From contig JAJPJU010000058.1 of NCBI GenBank assembly GCA_021324035.1, forward strand, positions 1-6,518: 6,518 bases of DNA. The letters run 5' to 3'. This document shows, piece after piece, positions 1 to 5,581 of the stretch; position 1 is the first letter of the stretch; each line of letters begins with the position of its first letter. The notes below the pieces were generated by a model. That model searched no databases. It saw only the letters and a program-made list of their open reading frames with translations, and was not told the DNA's origin. The stretch is from Spartobacteria bacterium (lineage in GTDB: Bacteria > Verrucomicrobiota > Verrucomicrobiia > Chthoniobacterales > UBA10450). Both the position numbers and the translations under genes were made by a program.

Positions 1-136
1 CCATGAATTTCTCGGTGACCTCGGTAGTGCGATTGAAAACGGCGACCGAAAATCCCTTCGATTCCATGTTAAGGACGAGGTTTTCGCCCATAACAGCCAG
101 GCCGATGAGGCCAATATCACATTGATTCGTAGTCAT
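1..136 (-). CDS. gnd: 6-phosphogluconate dehydrogenase, N-terminal fragment (3' part outside window)
   Basis: Only the first 45 codons are visible; the gene continues leftward out of the window. The protein begins MTTNQCDIGLIGLAVMGENL and continues with a segment reading LVLNMESKGFSVAVFNRT. This is the NADP-binding Rossmann start typical of 6-phosphogluconate dehydrogenase, with the GLAVMG glycine loop at about residues 12-17 and the NRT that follows the second beta strand (the usual NADP 2'-phosphate recognition region). The family oxidatively decarboxylates 6-phosphogluconate to ribulose 5-phosphate with reduction of NADP in the cytosolic pentose phosphate pathway. The ATG at 136-134 is preceded by a good Shine-Dalgarno (AAGGGAG on the minus strand, about 8 nt upstream), which supports this start. 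The gene is divergent from moaE across 63 bp. The catalytic domain cannot be checked here, but the N-terminus is characteristic; a related beta-hydroxyacid dehydrogenase is the only realistic alternative. Confidence 0.88.
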   Translation of the reverse strand, partial: MTTNQCDIGLIGLAVMGENLVLNMESKGFSVAVFNRTTEVTEKFM

Positions 137-199
137 TTTCGGTCTCCCTTCTTGCAGCGGCGCCCACGCGCAATCTCAATTAACGAGTGATCGAAACCC

Positions 200-652
200 A
201 TGGCAAACTCGGTTTGTGAAGTTTTGGTGACAGAATCGGCATTACAGACGCCGGAGCACGACAATGCTGCGGAGGCGGGTGCGGTCGTCGATTTTTTTGG
301 AGTGGTTCGCAAAATGGAGGGCAATCGCGAGATTGAGGGAATTCAGTACGAAGCGCATTTCAAAATGGCCGAACATCAGCTTCGATTGATCGGAGAGGCG
401 GCTGCCGAAAAGTTTCAATTGAAGCAGGTGGTATTGCATCATCGAACAGGTCTTGTTGGTGCCGGCGAAGCTTCTCTGTTTCTCAGAGTTACAGCGCCGC
501 ATCGAGGAGTCGCGTTCGATGCGAGCAAGTGGATTGTGGATGAATTAAAAAAGAAGGTGCCGATTTGGAAAAAGCCCGCCTTCAGTCCGAGCCGGACTGG
601 CACTACAGTTATGGCGGCCAGCCCCGGGGCGGTCTCAGAGATTGCGAAATGA
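200..652 (+). CDS. moaE: Molybdopterin synthase catalytic (large) subunit MoaE
   Basis: 150 residues, the usual MoaE size. MoaE, with the thiocarboxylated sulfur carrier MoaD, converts precursor Z (cPMP) to molybdopterin in the cytosol. Visible family features in order: GAVVDFFGVVR at residues 27-37 (the conserved beta strand ending in the active-site region Arg), YEAHFKMAE at 50-58, HHRTG at 80-84, the PHRG motif at 100-103, and LKKKVPIWKK at 116-125. By alignment from memory with E. coli MoaE, Lys117 and Lys124 match the catalytic/substrate-binding Lys119 and Lys126, and His101-Arg102 match the conserved HR pair, so the enzyme looks active. The tail after residue 126 is Ser/Ala-rich and not recognisably conserved. 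The ATG at 200 has only a weak purine stretch upstream, but no better start exists. The stop overlaps the pgsA start (ATGA), so the two are probably co-transcribed. MoaD is not in the window and must be encoded elsewhere. Confidence 0.93.
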   Translation: MANSVCEVLVTESALQTPEHDNAAEAGAVVDFFGVVRKMEGNREIEGIQYEAHFKMAEHQLRLIGEAAAEKFQLKQVVLHHRTGLVGAGEASLFLRVTAPHRGVAFDASKWIVDELKKKVPIWKKPAFSPSRTGTTVMAASPGAVSEIAK

Positions 653-1227
653 ACTGGGCGAATCGTTTAACGCTGAGTCGATTGCTTCTGACCGTCATGT
701 TCGTGGCGGCGCTCAATTCGTCCTGGCAATACAGTCGAACCCTCGCGCTGGTCATTTTCCTCATCGCCGGGATAACCGATTTCATCGATGGGGAGATTGC
801 GCGCCGTTACGGCTACGTAACCAATTTTGGCAAATTGATGGATCCGCTCGTCGACAAGATCATGGTGGCTGCCGCGTTCATTTCGCTGGTGCCGTTGAAA
901 GCGGTCCCGGCATGGGCCGCAACCACCGTGGTGGCCCGGGATTTTTTGATTACCGGCTTGCGAATGATGGCCGGAGCGAAGGGAATTGTTTTGCCGGCGG
1001 AGCGGCTCGGAAAACAGAAAACTTCCTGGCAGGTTATCACCGTGATTTTCTTTCTCACGCTCTTGTCGCTCAGCGAGCTGCATTACGCCAACGAAGCGTC
1101 CATTTGGTGGTCCCGTGCCTGGAGCGAGGCCGGACCGGTCCTGGTCTGGATCACCGTGGCGTTAACGATTTACTCGGGCTTGCTTTATGCCTGGCGCCAC
1201 CGGGATCTGATTGCGCCTAACGAGTAA
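649..1227 (+). CDS. pgsA: CDP-diacylglycerol--glycerol-3-phosphate 3-phosphatidyltransferase
   Basis: 192-residue integral membrane enzyme that makes phosphatidylglycerophosphate from CDP-diacylglycerol and glycerol 3-phosphate, the committed step to phosphatidylglycerol and cardiolipin. The full CDP-alcohol phosphatidyltransferase signature is present: Asp44, Asp47-Gly48, Ala51-Arg52, Gly61, Asp65 and Asp69, with exact D-x2-D-G-x2-A-R-x8-G-x3-D-x3-D spacing; the Asp residues bind the two metal ions. The N-terminus MNWANRLTLSR is the usual PgsA NxLTLSR-type opening. Hydrophobic segments lie at about 12-25, 30-46, 71-90, 126-143 and 160-178, fitting a multi-span inner-membrane protein. The frame stays open back to a TTG at 565, but the start at 649 is preferred: it gives normal family length, places LTLSR at the N-terminus and produces the ATGA overlap with moaE, suggesting translational coupling. 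A close relative such as another CDP-alcohol transferase is possible, but PgsA is by far the best fit. Confidence 0.93.
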   Translation: MNWANRLTLSRLLLTVMFVAALNSSWQYSRTLALVIFLIAGITDFIDGEIARRYGYVTNFGKLMDPLVDKIMVAAAFISLVPLKAVPAWAATTVVARDFLITGLRMMAGAKGIVLPAERLGKQKTSWQVITVIFFLTLLSLSELHYANEASIWWSRAWSEAGPVLVWITVALTIYSGLLYAWRHRDLIAPNE

Positions 1228-1237
1228 CGTAACGATC

Positions 1238-1259
1238 CGCCTTCGCTAAAGCTACGGCG
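1238..1259. repeat. 22-bp imperfect palindrome, probable dispersed intergenic repeat
   Basis: The 22 bases starting CGCCTTCGCTAAAGC and ending TACGGCG pair with themselves at nine of eleven positions, with two mismatches. It lies in the 59-bp gap between the convergent pgsA and OPX genes. Only one copy was seen in this window, so its status as a repeat rests on my recollection of similar 'TTCGCTAAAGCTACGG' palindromes in Verrucomicrobiota intergenic regions, not on a count. It could form a small hairpin in either transcript, but no T-tract follows on either strand. Confidence 0.45.
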
Positions 1260-1262
1260 CGA

Positions 1263-1289
1263 TGATCGCGTGTCTGCGCGCCGCGATCA
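1263..1289. repeat. Inverted repeat at the convergent gene ends (possible weak bidirectional terminator)
   Basis: A perfect 8-bp inverted repeat, TGATCGCG at 1263-1270 and CGCGATCA at 1282-1289, separated by an 11-nt GC-rich loop. The right arm contains the stop codon of the minus-strand OPX gene (1289-1287). A stem between convergent genes could end transcription from both sides, but neither strand has a run of T after the stem, so an intrinsic terminator is only a weak possibility. The left arm also overlaps a shorter CGCGAT-G-ATCGCG palindrome at 1258-1270, so competing folds are possible. Confidence 0.4.
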
Positions 1290-1838
1290 GAAAAAGCTTT
1301 GGGGGACTTCGATCTTGTCGCCCGGCCGCAACTTCACGTCCTGGGAGGGATCTTTTCGAAATCGCCGGACGTCGTAAACGGTGACTTCACTTCCTCGAAG
1401 CAGTCGGACGTGGCGTTGATCTGCGAAATCATTAAAACCGCCCGACGCATTGATTGCAGTGAGAAGCGTCATGTCTTCAGTGAAAGGAACACGGGACGGG
1501 CTGCGGACCGAGCCGCCGACATTCACAAACCGCGCCATCGGCTGCATGAGGATTGTAATGTTCGGGTTCGTGTAAATTTTGTTGGAGCGATAGTCTTCCT
1601 CGATCGATCGCGACAGCTGCGCCGGGGTCATTCCTTCGGCGTGAACTTTCCCGATGTAAGGCAGATTGATCGCTCCGGCAGCGTCAATGCTGTAGGTATT
1701 GCTGACCTGGCTCTGGTCTTCCGCCGGAACACCGCTGATTTTCAATTCAACCGGATCGCCAATGCGCAAAGTGGCCTGGGCGTATGCACCCGTTGCGAAG
1801 GCCAAGAAAACGAAAGAACTGGCGAAGAGCAGCCGCAT
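1287..1838 (-). CDS. Short polysaccharide export (OPX / Wza-family) periplasmic protein
   Basis: 183 residues. A signal peptide is clear (MRLLFASSF, then a hydrophobic core to about residue 16, with a predicted AYA cut after residue 20). No Cys follows, so it is not a Wza-type lipoprotein. Residues about 22-100 form the polysaccharide export domain, opening LRIGDPVELKISG and including INLPYIGKV followed by a helix of the TPAQLSRSIEEDY type. Residues about 105-183 form one SLBB-like domain, with VNVGGSVRSPSRV, then LLTAINASGGF, ending LRPGDKIEVPQSFF. The family builds ring-shaped conduits for capsule or exopolysaccharide across the periplasm. It is about half the length of E. coli Wza: only one SLBB domain and no C-terminal helix for crossing the outer membrane, suggesting a separate pore. 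Its ATG shares one base with the stop of the kinase gene (TAATG) and lacks a clear Shine-Dalgarno, so translation is probably coupled. It is last in the minus-strand cluster. Confidence 0.92.
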   Translation of the reverse strand: MRLLFASSFVFLAFATGAYAQATLRIGDPVELKISGVPAEDQSQVSNTYSIDAAGAINLPYIGKVHAEGMTPAQLSRSIEEDYRSNKIYTNPNITILMQPMARFVNVGGSVRSPSRVPFTEDMTLLTAINASGGFNDFADQRHVRLLRGSEVTVYDVRRFRKDPSQDVKLRPGDKIEVPQSFF

Positions 1839-4006
1839 TAATATTCGTCGGGTTCGAAATGTCCGTTTTCGGCGCCGTTACTTGGCACGCGCGAGCGCTC
1901 GCCGCTGCTGCTCCGGCGACGACGATGCGATTCTTTGCCGGCGCCGGGCGAATAATAGCCGTAGTAGTTTGTGTAGTAGTAATAGTTTTGGTCGTGCTTG
2001 AGATCGACATTGTTGAGCACGACACCGAGAAGCGTTCCGCCGACGCCGAGAATTGCTTGTTTGACCCGGGTCAGCATCGCTCGCGGAAACCGGCGATGTT
2101 GAACCACGATGACCGTCTGGTCGACTTCACTCGCGATCACCGACGCGTCGCTCACACCCAGGATTGGGGGCGAATCGAAAAACACAATATCGTATCGCTT
2201 TTTCAGCTCGGCGATTGTGTCCGACATGCGTTGTGAGTTGAGAATTCCCACGGCATCGGAAGGAAGAATACCGCTCGGCAAGATCGACAGATTCTCGACA
2301 TTAGTCGGCATGATCACCTGATCGAGCTCCATGTCGGTGGTCAGATAATTCGTGAGGCCAACTTCGTTGCTCAGATCGAACAACAAATGCTGGACTGGAC
2401 GGCGCAGGTCCGCGTCCACAATCAGGGTGGAATAGCCGCCTTGGGCGCAAATGAAGGCGAGGTTGGCGATCGTCGTGGATTTGCCTTCGCCTGGGCCGCC
2501 GCTGACGAGGGAGATGGTGTTGGCCTCGGGATTTGCCCGGTTGAATTCAATATTCGTCCGCAGAATTCGATAAGCCTCGGCATCGGGGGTGTCGCCCTCG
2601 GCCTTGTGAAGAAGATTGATGTTCTTGGGAATGATGGCGAGAACCGGCACGCCGAGAAGGCTTTCCACGTCGTCCATCGTTTTCACGCTGGTGTCGAGAT
2701 ACTCGATGAAGAAAGCGAGCCCGATTCCAATGACGAGGCCAACGAGCGCACCGAGGGTCAGGTTCAAGCCAACCCGCGGGCGTGCCGCATAACTCGGAGG
2801 TTCGGCGACTTGTTTAACACTGACGGCAAACCGCGGCATCGCCATTTCCATGGTCTGGGTTTGGGCACGAGTGCGCACGCCATCCAAGAGCAGTTTTTCC
2901 TTGATATAGGCGTTCTTGGCGCGGGTGTAATTGGCGCTAAGATTCTTGGTTTGGAGTTGCTTGTTATTGATTTGGTCGAGGCGACTTCTCAATTCATCGC
3001 GAGTTGCCTTTGCTGAATTCAAATTGCGCAAAATGCCTTCACGAATAATGCCGACCTGTTGCTCGAGCTGGCGGGTGTAAACCATTCTGGCGGCGCGAAG
3101 CGACTTCACCTTGGGATGGTTTTCACCGAGACCTGAATTGAGTAGAAGCGCTTCCTGCGCGACAGCATCCTGATAATTGGGAAGGATCTTCTGAATTGTG
3201 GGATCCTGCACGTCGAGCGTTGGCAGCATCCGCATCAAATCGTCGCCCTTGAGACTTTCGATTTGGGACAATTTACTGGAAAGATTGGCGATCTTGGCTT
3301 CTGAGTCGTTTACTTCGGCTTCCTGCTTGACGACGATGGCATTGACGGGTGCCTGAGTGTCTTCGGTACCTTCGGGATTAAGGTCTACAATGTGTTCGTC
3401 GTCGCGGATTTTCGCCATCTCGGTGGCTGCGTCTTCGACCCGTTTTTGTTGTTTGCTGACTTCTTCATTCATCGCGGTCACAGCGCGATTGAGGATCTCT
3501 TTTTCTTCTTCGACGCGCCGGTCCTGATAGACGCTGACGATTTTGTTGGCGATGTCGGCGGCGAGCTGAGGATTCGAATCGTAGACGCTGATCTGGAGAA
3601 GATCCGTATTACGCACTTCGTCGACATCGAGCTTGTTGCGCAGCATCTGGTAAGCGACTTCGCGGGACGGGCGGCGCCCTTCGCGTCCCCATCTTTCCTG
3701 CAGTTTTAGTTGCTCGATAACGGGATAAAGGATGCCCGTGCGCTGGATGACTTGATAAACCGTAGGCGCCAATTGCGGATCGTGAATGGTCTGATTGGGA
3801 TCGCCCTGCCCAAAGATCCGCGGATTTTCCGCGGTCGACCTGACTTCAATGAAGACGGACGATTGGTATTCGCGCGGTTGAAAGTAAGTGACGATCGCCG
3901 CCGTCAGCAAAACGAGCAGGAAAGCCAACAGGACGAGCGGCCAACGGATGCGGACGACGCGCCAATAATCGAGAAAATGAAGCTTAACTTCGTCGGATTG
4001 TGCCAT
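1838..4006 (-). CDS. Wzz/BY-kinase fusion: polysaccharide co-polymerase and tyrosine autokinase (Wzc/GumC-like)
   Basis: 722 residues, the usual length for Wzc-type proteins. It is an inner-membrane protein that controls chain length and couples polymerisation to export through cycles of autophosphorylation. Residues about 8-60 are the Wzz N-terminus, with transmembrane segment 1 at about 23-42. A long periplasmic part follows, largely helical and probably coiled coil at about 165-370. A proline-rich stretch at about 404-411 precedes transmembrane segment 2 at about 412-434. The cytoplasmic kinase has EAYRILRTNI at 477-486 (the ExxRxxR contact motif), Walker A GGPGEGKST at 503-511 (Lys509), Walker A' LIVDADLRRP at 528-537, and Walker B IVFFDSPP at 607-614 (Asp611). 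A Tyr cluster (675-678, 681-682, 684-685) is the expected phosphorylation target. Two oddities: a 37-residue tail rich in Arg, Ser and acidic residues after the cluster, and PSGILPSDAVGIL at 577-589 where most BY-kinases have PPNPxELL. The start at 4006 has a weak ribosome site. Confidence 0.95.
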   Translation of the reverse strand: MAQSDEVKLHFLDYWRVVRIRWPLVLLAFLLVLLTAAIVTYFQPREYQSSVFIEVRSTAENPRIFGQGDPNQTIHDPQLAPTVYQVIQRTGILYPVIEQLKLQERWGREGRRPSREVAYQMLRNKLDVDEVRNTDLLQISVYDSNPQLAADIANKIVSVYQDRRVEEEKEILNRAVTAMNEEVSKQQKRVEDAATEMAKIRDDEHIVDLNPEGTEDTQAPVNAIVVKQEAEVNDSEAKIANLSSKLSQIESLKGDDLMRMLPTLDVQDPTIQKILPNYQDAVAQEALLLNSGLGENHPKVKSLRAARMVYTRQLEQQVGIIREGILRNLNSAKATRDELRSRLDQINNKQLQTKNLSANYTRAKNAYIKEKLLLDGVRTRAQTQTMEMAMPRFAVSVKQVAEPPSYAARPRVGLNLTLGALVGLVIGIGLAFFIEYLDTSVKTMDDVESLLGVPVLAIIPKNINLLHKAEGDTPDAEAYRILRTNIEFNRANPEANTISLVSGGPGEGKSTTIANLAFICAQGGYSTLIVDADLRRPVQHLLFDLSNEVGLTNYLTTDMELDQVIMPTNVENLSILPSGILPSDAVGILNSQRMSDTIAELKKRYDIVFFDSPPILGVSDASVIASEVDQTVIVVQHRRFPRAMLTRVKQAILGVGGTLLGVVLNNVDLKHDQNYYYYTNYYGYYSPGAGKESHRRRRSSSGERSRVPSNGAENGHFEPDEY

Positions 4007-4039
4007 ACCAATGGGACCCTGTCTGGCAAGAAGGACGCA

Positions 4040-4068
4040 ATATTAGCAAAAACCGCTCCAAAAGTAAA
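4040..4068 (-). promoter_or_regulatory. Weak candidate promoter before the BY-kinase gene
   Basis: On the minus strand, TTTACT (4068-4063) and TAATAT (4045-4040) are separated by 17 bp. Each matches four of six positions of the sigma-70 consensus. Transcription would start near 4033, giving a leader of about 27 nt before the ATG at 4006. This lies in the 81-bp AT-richer gap between the beta-barrel gene and the kinase gene and could provide an internal promoter for the kinase-OPX pair. Sigma-70 elements in this organism are unknown, and such a match can arise by chance. Confidence 0.25.
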
Positions 4069-4087
4069 ACGCGCCCTTCCCGCATGA

Positions 4088-5455
4088 TCAAAATGTCACA
4101 TTCACGCCGCCCGAAACGCGGTTCCGTGAATAGTCCCGGCCGTTGGTATCCGAGCTGACATCGGTGAAATGATACCCCAGTTGCACGGCGAACATGCTGT
4201 TGATGGCATATTTACCGGTAACCCCTATGTCGAAAGTGTCTTCCGAAAACGCGCCGATAGCCGGCCCATTGGTCAAGGCGTGGTAATCGTCGTGAACGTA
4301 AAAAAGGTCGAGGGCGGTCTCGACTCTCGAGGTCACATCAAATTTGGTTTGGAGTCCGGTCCGGAAGGTTGTCCGGCTCTGCGATATGGGGTTGTCCGGC
4401 TCTTCGAGACCGTACCGAGTAATCCAGGTTACAGCAGTTCGGTGACCGAGCGCGTAGGTAACGTTCCCTTCAAAGTACGGGCCAGTTCGATCTGCATCAT
4501 TATTGTAAGAACGAAACTGGGCGCCGCCCCGAAACGTGGCGGTCAGGCGCGGATTAAAGATGTGGTCAATGCCGGCCAAGGCATAATGAGTTTGCGAATC
4601 GAGGAACGAATCCTGGTAGCTGATAATTCCAAACCGGTATTCAGCCACCAGGTTCGTGGTCGGCACCATTTGAAGCCGAAATTCGTTTCCAAAAACATTG
4701 CTCACGCGATTGGAGAATTGGCCGACCGCGTCGTTATCGTAGTTGTAAGCCTCGAACGTATAGGCCGTCCTGGTCGAGAACCGGCGGCTCCAGGCATACT
4801 CAACAAACGCCCGGTCGGTGGTGTAGAGATAATTGCCGTTCCGCGAATTGATGCCGCCGGTATATTGGAACGACGGCTCAGTCAAATAGGCAACCAGCAC
4901 CGAGCCGCCCAAAGTTAGCCGCGGCGACACTTTATAGGTTGCGGCGAGGGCGCCTTTCAGATCGATATCGTAATCCTGGGTGCTGATGTGGGAGAAATAA
5001 TAGGTACCGCCGCCGCCTGCGTTGATGGTTAATTGAAGTCGCGGATCTCCGAAGGTGTAATCAAGAATCACGTCGCCACTCGTAAAAGCGGAGGATTGCT
5101 TATTAAGGGACGTGGTCGCGACGTTGTCATCGTAGCCTCCCGAAACGGTGAAATAGATTTTAACGGGGGTTGGGGCGTACACACCGGCGCCGGACGGATT
5201 TCGTTCCAGGGTTGGGGCGGCCGCGGTCGCTGTGCCCGATGTCGTCACTGCGGGAGCGCTTGTCGTGGTCGTGGACAAATCTGATCCCGGTTCAGTGGAC
5301 CCGGAGATACTGGTTGAAGACGTTCCGGTACTTTCCGACGAGGTGGATGACTCCGTTGTCGAGACAGCTTCCTGGGCAGTCGCAACCCGCTGCAGTCCAG
5401 CGCCCAAAAGGACGGCAACCGCGATGAAAATAATGCGGACGGTGGATCGTGTCAT
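4088..5455 (-). CDS. Outer-membrane beta-barrel protein, putative exopolysaccharide porin
   Basis: 455 residues. A signal peptide runs to about residue 27 (hydrophobic core IIFIAVAVLLGAG, predicted cut after ATA). Residues about 30-80 are a low-complexity Ser/Thr-rich linker. From about residue 98 to the end there are alternating strands with aromatic girdles and short Asp/Asn-rich turns, starting with KIYFTVSGGYDDNV and ending GGVNVTF. The C-terminal Phe is the classical signal for BAM-dependent insertion. The 'GGYDDNV' opening is typical of the beta-barrel porin group (BBP2/EpsL/VpsM-like) found in exopolysaccharide loci. Probable role: a passive outer-membrane channel for the polymer delivered by the OPX protein encoded two genes downstream. 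The ATG at 5455 has an AGGGGG Shine-Dalgarno about 14 nt upstream, slightly far but the best available. It sits between the ligase/polymerase gene (126-bp gap) and the kinase gene (81-bp gap). The barrel assignment is firm; the substrate is inferred from context only. Confidence 0.85.
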   Translation of the reverse strand: MTRSTVRIIFIAVAVLLGAGLQRVATAQEAVSTTESSTSSESTGTSSTSISGSTEPGSDLSTTTTSAPAVTTSGTATAAAPTLERNPSGAGVYAPTPVKIYFTVSGGYDDNVATTSLNKQSSAFTSGDVILDYTFGDPRLQLTINAGGGGTYYFSHISTQDYDIDLKGALAATYKVSPRLTLGGSVLVAYLTEPSFQYTGGINSRNGNYLYTTDRAFVEYAWSRRFSTRTAYTFEAYNYDNDAVGQFSNRVSNVFGNEFRLQMVPTTNLVAEYRFGIISYQDSFLDSQTHYALAGIDHIFNPRLTATFRGGAQFRSYNNDADRTGPYFEGNVTYALGHRTAVTWITRYGLEEPDNPISQSRTTFRTGLQTKFDVTSRVETALDLFYVHDDYHALTNGPAIGAFSEDTFDIGVTGKYAINSMFAVQLGYHFTDVSSDTNGRDYSRNRVSGGVNVTF

Positions 5456-5581
5456 AAGGCTGTTGCCGGCCCCCTGGGATTAAGCAAGTGCCCAACCAAA
5501 TTCGCAGCAACGTTTACAGCGTACAACATCGGACGACGAACCGACAACGGTCTTGTGAAGATGCCACTTTCCGCGAGCACG

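Noticed and set aside
137..199. Divergent promoters between gnd and moaE
   Set aside because: The 63 bp must hold regulatory signals for at least one gene, but no convincing -35/-10 pair or operator could be picked out on either strand beyond the gnd ribosome site.
565..648. N-terminal extension of pgsA from a TTG
   Set aside because: It would add 28 hydrophilic residues not found in PgsA proteins and would deeply overlap moaE. The ATG at 649 gives the expected N-terminus.
1299..2236. Overlapping + strand open frames opposite the OPX gene and the kinase 3' end
   Set aside because: They are antisense to well-supported genes, and their translations are Arg- and Cys-rich in the manner of shadow frames.
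2387..3016. 209-codon open frame on the + strand
   Set aside because: It is antisense to the conserved kinase gene, its translation resembles no family I know, and the opposite strand has intact Walker motifs and membrane segments. It is a shadow of the real frame.
4169..4918. 249-codon open frame on the + strand
   Set aside because: It lies wholly antisense to the beta-barrel gene, has no signal or recognisable motif and no ribosome site. The barrel frame explains the region.
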